64,000 nt of DNA from Capsicum annuum (Eukaryota > Streptophyta > Magnoliopsida > Solanales > Solanaceae), in the NCBI RefSeq assembly GCF_002878395.1, contig NC_061114.1, positions 163,415,884 to 163,479,883 of the forward strand, given 5' to 3'. Made by a program: the position numbers and the translations under genes. The notes beneath the pieces were generated by a model, which made no database searches, was not told where the DNA came from, and was given only the letters and a program-made list of their open reading frames with translations. Of this stretch, positions 48,228 to 59,854 are shown one piece after another. Within the stretch, counting starts at the first letter, position 1; every line of letters begins with the position of its first letter.

Positions 48228-49521
48228 TACCTCAGATTCCTATTGGGATGCCAAAGCATACAACCTATTCCGACCAATACTAGAACCAGGAGTAGTAACA
48301 GAAGCAGATGCCACACCATCAGGTGCAGAATTAAAAGATGAAGCCACAGGAATCTTATCGGCTCCCGTAGCAACCTTGTTAGCTGGACAATACCTGAGCC
48401 GATGGCCTACCTAGCCATAGTTGAAGCACTTATACCTCTCTTCATAACAATAACCCCAATGAGGTCGACCATAAAACCAAAAAGTAGGGCATGAAAAACT
48501 GACTGGCCTCTACCTGCCTAAGACTGAGCACCCTGTGCCCGAAAATTATCACCACCATATTGACGTTTGTCTCTCAACTACTGTGGTAAGGAGCGCTAAT
48601 AGTAGAGAAGGAAAAAGAAATCCCCCACTTCTTTTTCTGCCACTTGTCGCTGTCTTTACCTCTCTAAGACTGCATACCTCCCTGATTAAAAAATATGTTC
48701 CTCTTACCCTGTCTATCTTCGAACACTGCCTTCCTTCTCTTCTCATATTCCACTTTTTGCATACGAATAGTCAATCTATAGGTGTCCATATCTTTAATGA
48801 GCAAGGCAGTTTTTCTTTCCAAAAGCAAATCTCTATTCAACCCAGAAGCAAACTTCCTCATCCTCGTCCACATATCAGCCACTAAATTAGGAGTATACCT
48901 TGCTAGCTGATGGAACTTCAAGGCATATTTCTTTACAGACATCCTCCCCTATCTGAGGTTCACAAACTTCTCCATCTTTTCCTCCCTCAGCTCTTGAGAA
49001 AAGAATAGATCTAAGAAGTCCTTAGAAAAGGTATCCCAAAAAGCTGCCTCTACCAAATCACCCCTATCTCTGTCCCACTCCTCATACCACTGATAAGCAA
49101 CATCGTTGAGCTAATAAGCTGCAAAGTTTACCCCCTTCACATTGGTAGCCCACATCACCCAAAATATTTTCTTTATTTTATCCAAGAAAGCTAGTGGATC
49201 CTCCTCCATATTTACTCCAGAAAAGATAGGAGGACCCATCCTCATAAATTAGCTAACCTTTGTAATCTTAATAGATAAAGCACCAAACACACTCCGCTCA
49301 GCCTGAGTATCAATGATCTGAGCAATAGTATGAATCGATCTACAAAATTTCACATTAGTCACCTCACCTTGAGGAGAACTAGTAGCATCCGATGGAACTC
49401 TATAATAGTTAGGAATAGGATCGTGTGATCAAAGATGAATCCCAAAATTAGGATGGACTCCTTTAGCATTATCCCCAGATGGAAAAAAAGAATTTCTTTG
49501 TGTTCCAGGTCTAGGAGACAT
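48228..49521 (-). pseudogene. Element III gag
   Basis: The start ATG is at 49521 (minus), about 210 bp from LTR f. The capsid region includes PPIFSGVNMEEDPLAFLDKI (about 49180-49240) and, at 48664-48942, MSVKKYALKFHQLARYTPNL and MWTRMRKFASGLNRDLL, the end of the retrotransposon capsid domain. The zinc knuckle near 48395-48440 reads CFNYG, stop, VGHRLRYCP, so the second Cys is Tyr and one codon is a stop. Confidence 0.8.
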
Positions 49522-49716
49522 GGTCTGAAAGTTGACCAAACAAGGATTAGAGATTATTCTAGAACTGAGATTTCAAGATTGAAGACAGAATACCAAGAAA
49601 GTAAAACATTCAAAAATGCCTTGTAGCCTCTCCCTTATAGGTGTGGCGTGCTACACACCCCTAAAAGAGAGTTTACTCGACATGGCATTGTGGACTTCTA
49701 AGTGACCATGAACCTA

Positions 49717-49729
49717 GGCTCTGATACCA
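49717..49729 (-). other. Primer-binding site of element III
   Basis: Minus-strand TGGTATCAGAGCC is an exact match to the canonical initiator-Met tRNA complement. It lies a few bases inside LTR f. Confidence 0.85.
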
Positions 49730-49732
49730 ACA

Positions 49733-52112
49733 TGACACAATCTAAATTGGGGCCATGGAGTAATAGGCATCCTAAGTCCAACCAGGATTGAGGACCGCCC
49801 CCGTTTCCCAACCCTAACCACTATATGAGCCTCATGATGAGCTAAATTTTGAGCATATAATAAGATAGCATAAATGCTCTCATGAAGACTCTGGGATAGG
49901 GACACAACCATGACTGACCTAACCGAGTACAACCTTACCAAACTATACCAATACCAAACCAGAGGCCATAAACCAGGCCAAAACAAAATATGTTCCAAAA
50001 TATAATATAATTAATCCCAAAATAAATTATGATGGAACAGTGAGAAATTATATCTGATGATGCCAGCCTCAATACCAATTCCAATACTAAGGCTGCCACT
50101 AATACCGATCCTGCTCATACCAACCCACAGAAGTACCACAAAGCCTCTATCCAAAAGAGTAATAAAATTTGGTTGGGACATGCCCCCAACCCTGGCCAAA
50201 ACCAATATCCAAAATAAAATCAAAGATTCTAAGAATATCCATAACATAAAATGGAGCCTTTTAGAAAGATGGATGCTCACCACTTCAATCCAAATATTGT
50301 CCCCAAGTCAATCACTATATAGGAGGATTCGAACGGCCGGTTCCTACATAGCATGGGTATACAGCCGCCAGTAGATGAGTTAACGAGTGAATGCTAGCAT
50401 GAATCTCAGGATACGAATAAAATAATGCCAGTTATAAACCAAGTAAACACATCCATAATGCATACAACCATACAACCATATATATATATAACTCTGTCGA
50501 GAAAGGGAACCGGGTTTACATCCATATAAAACCTTTTTACCTGGGTTGTGTAACTCTGCCATCCTAAATCACCCATGGGTTATATGGGTTCAGTTTTCCC
50601 TGCTGAAAGGGCTCTGGTGTGTGAAGTCGTACGACTAGATAAGTATCCCTGGGATGACTAGTACATCCCCCAATAGTGTTATATCATGCACACGATCCAT
50701 TAAGACCAATCTTTATATCGGCAAATATGAGTTTCCAGTTTTGGTCCTGCCGTGACCACCATCTTCCACGGCTTTGCTATGCATCCCGCCATTATTGTCA
50801 AATTAAACTACTTACCAATTAATAAACCATTCCATTAATCAATTATTAAGCAAGGCCATTGAATAGTGGTATCGTTATACCACCTATACTTGCAAGCATT
50901 TATCCATAGCCAAACTATTTAGGTTAAGGGGACTTTCATGTGCCCTTCCATTTACCATATTTAAACCACTTGGGGGATTCTATGTACCCAACAAGCATAA
51001 TCAATTAGCCTTTAGCCTTTCCATACCATGCAAACCATGTAAAGTTTCCTTACATAAACCGAAAACAAGCAAGAGTTTCGTTTAATGTAATCAATGCAAT
51101 GAACATATCTTTATAAGCATTTTGTCAAACACATTAGGGGCATAATATGACCAAAACCAATTCCAATTACAGTTACACCAATACCATGCATTCCAATTAT
51201 CTAAAGCTACTATTAATGCATATAAAAGCATGATCAAAACCATTAATGTCAAAAAACCCAAATCATATTTGGAAACCATAAATCATGCAATAATATAACC
51301 ATAAAATTCATGCCTTTTGATAATTAATAAGTAGGGAAGAGAAATATGCCTTAAACAAAGATAATAATGGAAAGAAATCACCAAGACAAGCCCCAAATTG
51401 ATCCTCTAGTTGAAACCCTAGCTTTCTTGCGACAAAAGCTCTTGAGAGAATTATAAAGTGTTTAGGAATAATTTATAAGTGTTATTCAATTGAATAATAG
51501 GGTAAATACTCTTCCAAGTTGGTTAGAAGTCATGGGACCTAATTAGGATAAGTAGGGAAATGTCTAAAATACCCCCACTTAAGTTACACAGAAATCCCAT
51601 CATAGGGATACGAGTGACCCTCACATGTCGTACCCTCCTATACGATTGGTATCCACCACTCGTATCCAAGCCTCAAACCTTGGACCAAACATTGTCCAAT
51701 ATACAACTCATCCAGCTAAGTTGTATCCATAGCATACAATTCATATCCTCAATATGTATCCCTAGCAGAATGAAATACCAAAAGAATTGAACATTGTCCA
51801 ATATACAAGTTCTAGGTACTATTTGTACCTTGTCTTATGGCTCACATTGAGCAACTCATACCCAGACACCACCTAAGTAACCAAGTTTATGACTAAGTAT
51901 GGGAACCAAAAGCATTGTACCCACCAATACGACTCATACCCCTAAGTCTCACCCATTCCAATAACAAAATCCACCCTACCAACCAATACGGGTCAGCATA
52001 CGATAGGTCTATACCACCCGTACCCTAGTATATGGCTCGTACCAATGAGCCATATTAGGTCCAGCGATCAGAATTTCAAGAAATTTTCTAAAGGTCAAAA
52101 CCCAAGTTGTTA
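49733..52112 (-). repeat. LTR f (5' LTR of element III)
   Basis: It begins TGACACAATC and ends near AAGTTGTTA. The last bases of the LTR and part of the target duplication appear merged or lost. It pairs with LTR e along its length, including the TACGA / TCGTACC motif stretch at 51600-52050. Confidence 0.82.
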
Positions 52113-52735
52113 CCCCATCAAAGATCCAGTAACATTTATAATCATCACCTTGCAACCACTAATTAGGGGCATGGACATTTATGCTTATAATCACTCAGCA
52201 CTCCATTTTCAACTTCTTAGAGTACCAAAATTACTCCTCTAATATCACATTCCTATTCCTTGAAAATTTTCAAACCTATACCAAGAGTTCACATAAGCCA
52301 TCTACTTCTCCCCTGCTTCGGCTCTACATAACACCATATGATAACTCCCTACACTTCCCATGCTAAGAAATCTTAAGGGTGTAAGCTAGGCGTACACAGC
52401 ACCCCTAGTTCAAAATTGAGTATACATTACTCTTGCAACCTAAGACTCTTATCCATCTAGTAATTTATCCATCACTTCTACTTAAACACTTGGCCCATAC
52501 CTATATCACAATTACATATGCTACTATTTGATTAAACATCACCTAGATTCTTTCACATATTACATCACCATACTAATTAACCCAGACAAACCTTGCATCA
52601 CTATCCTCGAGTTAACATTTGTATCACCATAATTAGCATCAAAATCTTAAAATTAGTGTCTAACAATGATCAAGTACCACTCATGAAACAACCATGAAAA
52701 ACACTAATTTATCCAACAGAAAAATCGCTCTAAAT
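52113..52735 (-). other. Unidentified segment replacing element II pol (right part)
   Basis: Non-coding sequence between element III and the point where RT similarity of element II starts. A GGTGTAAGCTAGGCGTACAC-type stretch near 52378 resembles leader sequence of related gypsy elements, but the match is too weak to assign. Confidence 0.4.
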
Positions 52736-53040
52736 TCCTTATCCCATTGCCAACAGCCTATACACATCCTTATAATCCTATCTTCCTTATACACGAATAA
52801 CATCGGTGCATTCTACGGGAACACACTAGGATAGATAAAAGTCTAAAAAATCTTTTAATTGTTCCTTGAGTTCCTTCAACTCAGTCAGAGCAATTATATA
52901 AGAAAGGATGGAAATAGGATGAGTGTCTAGAACAAGATCAATCCCAAACTTAATCTCCCTATCCGAAGAAACACCAAGAAGGTCATCAGGAAAGACCTCA
53001 AGGGATTTATTCACCACCGAAATCAAATGCAAAGAAGGAC
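52736..53040 (-). pseudogene. Element II reverse transcriptase N-terminus
   Basis: On the minus strand 52826-53032 reads [35 protein letters not shown] and LTELKELKEQLKDFLD. A further stretch to about 52740 (LFVYKEDRIIRMCIG) matches the start of the RT palm region. Similarity ends abruptly near 52735, before any catalytic motif. Confidence 0.75.
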
Positions 53041-53640
53041 CCTCTGAGTTAGAATTTTTAACTCAGACTAAGTGATAGAGACACCCCTTGGAGATTAATA
53101 TCTAAGCTCTAAGATATGATATAAGTTTCCCCTTAGGAGCTAGCGAACCACCCTCTCATTCAATAACCGACTCAATAGGAAAATTCAAGGCAACTCTATG
53201 GGTTCGATGATCTAAGGATGTATCAAATGAGTACAACCAATACATTCCTAGAATAACATCGAAATCCACTATATCTAACTCATACAAATCCACTTAGGTC
53301 TCCTTAATATCAGCAGATACCACACACCACATATAAACCCTTTTAGCATTCATAAAGTCACCTATCAGGGTAGAAACAGAAAAAAGGTTTGAACACACTT
53401 TGAACCAAACCAAAATACATAGCCATAAATAGGGTCACATAAGAGAGAGAGGACCTCGAGATCAAGTAAATAGTACACATTATGGGAGAAAAGTTTTAAC
53501 ATACCAGTAATGATATTAGGAGATTCCTCAGACTCCGGGGGATAGTAAAATAATAGGGATGGTCCCAGCCAGTGTCGAAGCCAAAAGTAGCCCTCCTTAG
53601 TGTAGGAGATAGAAAAGTGGCAACCGATATTTTATTTATC
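53041..53640 (-). pseudogene. Element II aspartic protease
   Basis: In broken frames the minus strand shows VDFDVILGMYWLYSFDTSLD near 53200-53270, LRA...SKGCLYHLV (linker to RT) near 53070-53130, and a degraded active-site region near 53440-53480. It parallels the better preserved protease of element III. Confidence 0.65.
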
Positions 53641-54257
53641 CCAGCAGCAATCCTTGTGGGACACTCTCACTGCATGTGGCCTAATTAACCACAACTGAAA
53701 CACTGATTCCTCCCTTCATATCAATAACCGCAGTAAAACTAACTGTAAAACCGGTAGGGAGGATAGAGTGAGGCTGATTGAAATCCACCAGCCCAAAAAT
53801 GATATTCACCAGAGGAATGAGGATAAGGGACATTGACAACTACATGGGAACTCCCCGGAGTCCCTTGCTCAAACTACTATCCACTACCTCTACCACTAAT
53901 TTTCTGACCCCTCCCCCAGTCTAAATATTGAGACTTTTTGCTCTGCCTATTTCTCGACCTTGCCTTACTCTTTCTCACACCAATAGGATTAGACTAGCAT
54001 GATAGAGAAGCCACTATATGGGTTAACAGATGAATAAAACATCAAAAATCAACATTAGTAATATCTCCTTGAGGTGACTAAGCATGAGTGTCACCTTTCA
54101 GAGTAAGGTCAGTTGAGACCGGTGAAACTCTATGGGGAAAATCAGAAGCAGCAACCCTTGACTTTATTTGTACCCCATGAGGTGAATAAGATCCATCCAC
54201 CTTGTCCTCCGGAGGGACAGAAGAGTTTCCACGAGTTTCAAATCTCCTCGAAGGCAT
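53641..54257 (-). pseudogene. Element II gag, capsid mostly deleted
   Basis: The start ATG is at 54257 (minus; MPSRRFETRGNSSVPP, then EDKVDGSYSP). The zinc knuckle near 53660-53705 reads CFSCG, stop, LGHMQ, stop, ECP, so all four metal ligands are kept but two codons are stops. The region is roughly half the length of element III gag. The capsid core appears deleted near 54000, where SNPIGVRKSKARS follows directly on the N-terminal part. Confidence 0.7.
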
Positions 54258-54453
54258 GATTTAAAAAGCAAACAAATGAGAATTAGAGAGATTCGAGATC
54301 TTAGACTCTATAGCTCGAGATAGAAAACCAAGAAAGGGAAAACATTCCTGAATGCCTCATAGCCTCCTAATTTTAAGTATGGTGCACAACACACCCATAA
54401 GTAATACTTTACATAACATAGCTTTGTGGATACCCTATGGCACTAAAACCTAA

Positions 54454-54465
54454 GCTCAGATACCA
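54454..54465 (-). other. Primer-binding site of element II
   Basis: Minus-strand TGGTATCTGAGC, one base from the canonical initiator-Met complement, just inside LTR g. Confidence 0.75.
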
Positions 54466-54468
54466 ACT

Positions 54469-57187
54469 TGATACGACCCAAGACAGGGCCTTATCATAAT
54501 GGGCATCTCAAGTCCAATAGGAACCGGAGACTACCCCTAATACCCAATCCAACCAATCAGTATATACCCTGTGTAGGATGAATTCTGAATATATAACAAG
54601 ATAGGGTAATTCAAAATGTAATGACTCTGAGACTTTGGAATAGGTCTATAACCGATACCAACCCAAAAAAGTCAAATCCACCAATAATAGACCAAACCCA
54701 ACAATAACCAAAATCATATCCATGTCATACCCAAGTCCACATTTGTCCATACAAAGCCTTTAAAATCAATACCGGAATATTCGGTAGGGACATGTCCCCG
54801 ACCATAGCCAAAACAAATATCCTAGTCTAAATCAATAAAGATTAAGAAACCAAAACTAGAAATGGAGTCTTCTGAAGTATGAAAGCTCACCACTTTAAGT
54901 CAGCCTAAGTAGTTCTCGAAGTTCAAGTTATTGAGCAGGAGGTATAGTATGACCAACACCTACATCGCGTGGGGATATAGTGCCCAAAGAGGGTTAGAAG
55001 TTGGAATATTAACATTTAACTCAAAGATAAGGATAATACAATGCCAACAGGTCAAAACCAATCCATCATGCATATAACTGATGCAATACAAATATATATA
55101 TATATAATCCATGCCGAGAAAGATAATCGGGTTTAGTATACCCTTAAAACATTTAACCTGGGTTTATGTAGATTTACCATCATAATTCACCCATAGGCTA
55201 TATGGGTCCAGCGTTACCCCCTGAACGGGCCTCAGTGTGTGTAGCCGTACGAACTGGAGATACCATAGGTAGTCAAAGATTCTCTTGTACCCTTCACCCT
55301 ATATGATACATATATACAAGTATAACTTAGGGGATTCCTATGTGCCCCATAAGTATATGGTCTTCATGATCAGTCCTCATGTTAGCAACTATGAAATAGC
55401 ACCATGGCACGTTTGGCCTGCTTCTCACCCGAAAGAACCGCACGCCGACATGCCCAGTAAGCGCCTATGCAAACTAGTGACAGTCGCCTTAAAATACCTT
55501 CAACACCTCTACCCCCCTTATATATGCTTAAAAAACCCAACACAACCAAGTTATCCCTATGGTAACTTTTTTAACACCTTTAGCTTTGAATTTCAAAGGT
55601 CTAAAGGATCATTAGGCCATGTTAACCTTTCAGACTCACACCTTGATGGTAAGCCATCACAACCCACAATTATTTACCAATTAAAACCATTATCACACAA
55701 CCAACCATCAATTACAAGAGTCAATAATTAAGGCTTTTATTAGTGGTATCATCATACCGACTATAGCTTGCAAGCAATATCATTAGCCAAACCTTAGGGG
55801 ATTTCTGTGTACCCTGTAGACTCCATTATTACAAATCACTAGGGAATTACCATGTACCCTACAAGTATTTCATTATAAGTTCACTTGGGGAATTCTCATG
55901 TACCCCACAAGGTTTTTAAAACTATCCTCAACCAGTTAACCATTCATACTATGCATTAGTTTTCAAAGTAGTAATGTAAACAAACAGTTTGGGGATCCCA
56001 TTATACCCCTAACACTATAGTTTACACTTAAACCAATATCATGGCTACCAAGGCCTTCCTAAATTATTTTAGACCATCCAAACAAATTTAGGGTTCTATT
56101 ACCTTTTATGAAATACAAAGATTTCAATTCAATGATTAGAAACTTGAACCCATTTAACATATTAAACCACTATGATCACCATTTAAATTAATTTTTGGCC
56201 AACAAGGACTTTACAAACCATTTATCAACCATTCATATTCATCTGGCTTAGACATTTCACAAACATATTGAGGGTATACCATTATCAAGACAAAAAATCA
56301 AGATAAAAACCACCAAGTTTAGGGTTACTCATGATCCATTTGTTAAACCACGATTACCAATCACCCCGATGTTTAAACCATCACCAAAAATATGTATAAA
56401 CATAATTTGAACCTAGAGTAAACAATACTCACCAATATATATCAAAACCATCAACATTGTTTCAAACAACCATTAATGAGCTATAATCAATGTTTAAAAC
56501 ATATGATATTTGAGAATTAAAAATAAGGACAGAGTCACATTCCTTATTCATGAAGATTCACGAAAGAAACTTGACACTTGAGCCTCTAGATGACCACTTT
56601 AAAGAAACCCTAGCCCCAATCTTCAAGAGAGAGTTTTGAGAGAGTATTTGGAGTGTTTGATCTCTCAATAGTATGTTATGAGAGGCCACAACCTATTATA
56701 AGATATGGGTACTTAAGGAATTTGGGGTGGGAAATGTCTATAATTTCCCCAACTTAAAAACTAAAAACTTAACTATAGGAGAGTAAGATCATAACCCTTA
56801 AACCATACCCTAGGGTATGAGTGGTACCTTTATCTCGTACCCTAGGCATGCTCTTCGACCTTAATATTGACCAACATATGACCACACAAGGACCAACTTG
56901 TATCTTAACATATTACCCATACCCTTTGAATCGTACCTTGGTCAGAATACTTTGGACAAGACTTACGGCATCACACAATTTGGCTTTTTACTTCTAGTAC
57001 CCTATCATACGACTAGTAAGATGCCTAGTTGTACCTTGGACAATAAGTGACATAAAACATAATGTGAAACATAGAGTTAGGGTCCCTAAGCCATACCACA
57101 TCATACGACTAGTACCCCAAGTCATATGATGTTTAGTGAGCTCAAAGTCAAAAAAATTTCTAAGGGTCAAAAACCTAGGGTGTTTCA
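54469..57187 (-). repeat. LTR g (5' LTR of element II) with rRNA-derived patch
   Basis: It begins TGATACGACCC and ends GGGTGTTTCA. It is 218 bp longer than LTR d, nearly all explained by the 244-bp foreign segment at 55389-55632 that replaces about 28 bp of LTR sequence. The hairpin-module array is present at 55326-56010. Confidence 0.85.
55389..55632 (-). pseudogene. 25S rRNA-derived fragment inside LTR g
   Basis: On the minus strand the part at 55543-55620 reads GATCCTTTAGACCTTTGAAA, then AAAGCTAAAGGTGT and AAAAAAGTTACCATAGGGAT before AAC. It matches the plant 25S rRNA segment at the peptidyl-transferase region except for scattered changes, mostly C/G to T/A. The rest (55389-55542) aligns more loosely with the following 25S part (GATGTCGG and GAAGCAG blocks) with an extra ~50 bp. 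The 148-codon plus-strand frame over it is the familiar antisense-rRNA reading, not a gene. Confidence 0.7.
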
Positions 57188-58299
57188 TTTATATAATTCT
57201 AACTTAAGTTGCTCGAACTCTCCAAAAATACAATACTTTTGAATGATATGACACTCACCTCATGACATTTTTTAAGAACATAAATCCAGTAGCTCACTTA
57301 ACCAGCTCCTAAAAGATAAATAAAGGGAACTTATTTTCAAATTAGGTGATGGTAATCATTTTTTTTATCACTAATACTTTGCCTCTAAATTGTTGAATCT
57401 TGTGAAATTTAATCATAATTTGAGTACAATACATAGATATTTAGATTCATTTTGATTTGGGAGTCCAAATAATTGGTGGTACTTTGCTTTTGATAATTGT
57501 TTACAAGGTGACTCATATCCCAAGAGAGAAGGGTGTGACATCATATTACAGTCGCAAAAGGGATCTTCTTAATTGATTGTCCTATTGTTGTTTATCAAAT
57601 AAGGATTCTGAAAAGATAGTCTTAATTCTTGAGGGATGTTGTATACATAATCTACTTTAGCTTGGTAGCTTATATGTTCATTTGTCAATGAATGAACGGC
57701 AACAAAAGTGTCAACTTGCTAGTTAATTGTAATTTGTGCATCCAGATTTGAGTAAAAGATCATTAAGCCTAAGATAAGTTGATGTTGCTCGAATGACCTT
57801 TCTTAACAAAAGTTATGGTCCAACAGATAAAAATGCACAGAAAGGATGCCCCTATTTACTATTTTTTTACAGCTGTGACATTTAGTAGTGGATTTTGAAA
57901 AGATAGACGAGTTGTCGTCCTACTTTAGGACCTAGTCCCAAATAGACTTATGCAGCAGGAAACTTAATAATGCAATACGTAAAATAAGTAAACAAGTAAC
58001 ACATTAATTTTTACATGGAAACTCCTTGCTCAAGGGAGAAAAACCACAACTTGTCTCCGGGATTTTCAAAGCTTCACTAATATTCAAGCAACCTTGAATA
58101 TAGACTCCAAACATCAAGGATTAAACTCCTAATCCTTCTTCTCCTCGTAATAACTCTATTACAAACAGAAACGTGCAATAACTATACTGCACAAAGACTT
58201 ATCTAAATATAATTGAATCAGCAAGCTAACTCTAGCTTTAAAGTCACCTAACTCTAGATGATGTTATTTCCCTCTACGAGTACGTAGAATCTGTATATG
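57188..58299. other. AT-rich spacer right of element II
   Basis: No coding frame or terminal repeat could be assigned. A stretch at 58010-58070 (TTACATGGAAACTCCTTGCT then CAAGGGAG) looks like a common dispersed plant repeat. The remainder looks like intron or intergenic DNA. Confidence 0.4.
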
Positions 58300-58632
58300 T
58301 AAACAACAACTTTAATGTTAGTCCTATGTTTAAAAACACGAACATAATGAAGTGCAGTAAATACCCTCAACACAATATCAAAGTGATCTTTCTTAGAAGT
58401 GTATTTTATTTTTAGAAATAAATATGAAACAGAAATGGCCAACTAGCCCAAATTCATGGACTTTCTTTAAGGAAATAATTCCCTTCACTGTACCCGAGGT
58501 TGCGGAATTTTCCTCCCAAGATAAAATGGACAAACAGACCAACTGTAGAGGTACCTCAAATAATTGGAATATAATCGAACTCACTTAACGGATTGACTGA
58601 TCACACAGATATTTGTAAAGACAAGAAGAGAG

Positions 58633-58685
58633 TTTATTGCAGAAAAATTCATATCAAAACCTGTGAATGAAAGTAGGTTTATATA
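58633..58685 (-). promoter_or_regulatory. TATA box and AATAAA signal of copia LTR
   Basis: On the minus strand, TATATAAA (58685-58678) is followed about 40 bases later by AATAAA (58638-58633). This is the compact promoter-R-poly(A) order expected at a U3/R junction. Confidence 0.55.
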
Positions 58686-59020
58686 GCCTGTGAGATGCCT
58701 CTTCAAAAAGGTGGCATTGGTTCACTTAAATGGTGTGATGTTTCTGGAAATTTATGTCCGTTTACCCAAAGAACGTGTCCTTCTCCAAATAGACATGCCA
58801 ATTCACGAAATAGTACATCAGTTCAATGAACAGACATATCATTTCATTGAATAATTGCATCAATTCAAAGCAGTGTATCATTTCAGAAAATACTGTTTCA
58901 AAATCTGTATGCATGAATAAATGGAGGATTACTGGTGTGTTTTCCTTTTGGCATTCGTATTAAATTTATGTGAAATAAACTTTGTCCAAAAATATAGATC
59001 TTATTGATCGATCATTTGAC

Positions 59021-59070
59021 AAATCCAAATCCAAATCCAAATCCGAAGCCGAAGCTGAGCCGAGCGAGCA
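59021..59070. repeat. AAATCC hexamer run
   Basis: Four AAATCC units pass into GAAGCC and GAGC-type variants within the U3 part of the copia LTR. Confidence 0.8.
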
Positions 59071-59603
59071 ACAACGATAGCATGGGAAATTTCTTATTTC
59101 TTGCCTCACTTAGTATGTGGAGTAAGTTCTTTCTATTAGAAACACTCTATTGTTCCCTTCTCCCACTAATGTGGGAGAATTAGTGAACTTTCCAATTTTG
59201 GGAGTACACCTTCTAATTTGGTGTCTCCTTTCTTCCATTATTTTTCTCTCCATTTTTCATTCACACCTTTTTCATACATATTGAACCCAAAAATCCCTCA
59301 AATGAATGGGGAATGGCTATTTTTCGCAAAAATTTTACGGACAAGTATGTGATCATCAAGCAAAGACTGATTGCATCTGGATAAGTGGTTTCCCTTTGAA
59401 CTTTTTGTAGTAAACATGCATCGGATGCACTCGGTTAATCAGTAGATTTGATATCTTTGAACCGCCGAGCTTTAGTGTACACCTAGACAACACATGTCAC
59501 ACAACCAGCCTTTTACCATTTTATGGTTCTCATGATTTTGTTCTTTTTAACCATGAACACATCCCGATTTTATGAGAGCTTAGAAAATAGGCCTTTACTA
59601 ACA

Positions 59604-59640
59604 TTCTCCTTGAAGCGTCTTCCACTTCTCCCTCACATAG
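59604..59640 (-). other. Polypurine tract of the copia element
   Basis: The minus strand reads GTGAGGGAGAAGTGGAAGAC then GCTTCAAGGAGAA directly before the LTR start. It is the probable plus-strand primer. Confidence 0.6.
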
Positions 59641-59854
59641 GTGATTTCTAAACATTCAATTTTATATATTAAACTATTTAGTCAAATCTGCCAAATTTAG
59701 ATAATCATTAAATGACTTTTCACTTTAAGTCTTATCCTTGATTACTATACATTATCGACATCATGATAATGGGTTGGGTAATTGATAATGTTGAACCTGT
59801 CAGAGATAACTTTGTTTGATCCCCTTGAACCTAGCTCTTGGGATCTCCAGTCTG

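Larger units (their letters stand above)
40593..52112 (-). mobile_element. Element III: Ty3/gypsy retrotransposon nested in element II
   Basis: LTRs at 40593-43001 and 49733-52112, a polypurine tract (minus TAGTAGGGGAGACT) beside the left LTR and a perfect iMet primer site beside the right LTR. The internal region keeps gag, protease, RT, RNase H, integrase and chromodomain-like tail in order, each broken. A further 1739-bp insertion splits pol. The target duplication is imprecise: CACCC on the left, CCCC on the right. The LTRs are related to those of element II. Confidence 0.85.
37196..57187 (-). mobile_element. Element II: Ty3/gypsy retrotransposon hosting element III
   Basis: LTRs at 37196-39696 and 54469-57187 share TGA(C/T)AC(A/G)ACC starts and GTTTCA ends. 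A purine tract beside the left LTR and an iMet-type primer site beside the right LTR fix the minus orientation. Between gag and the chromodomain tail, most of RT and all RNase H and integrase core are gone. Element III is inserted within the replaced segment. Flanking 5-mers (ACACT left, TTTAT right) do not match, so the target duplication is lost or the ends come from different copies. Confidence 0.85.
58300..59603 (-). repeat. 3' LTR of the copia element (left end uncertain)
   Basis: The right end is placed at 59603, where the minus strand reads AAGGAGAA (purine tract) then TGTTAGTAAAGG. Inside are a TATA box at 58678-58685, an AATAAA signal at 58633-58638, and an AAATCC hexamer run at 59021-59070. 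The left end is an estimate and could lie a few hundred bases either way. Confidence 0.55.

Noticed and set aside
55285..55731. 148-codon plus-strand frame resembling proteins in databases
   Set aside because: The resemblance comes from antisense 25S rRNA, a known source of false protein annotations.
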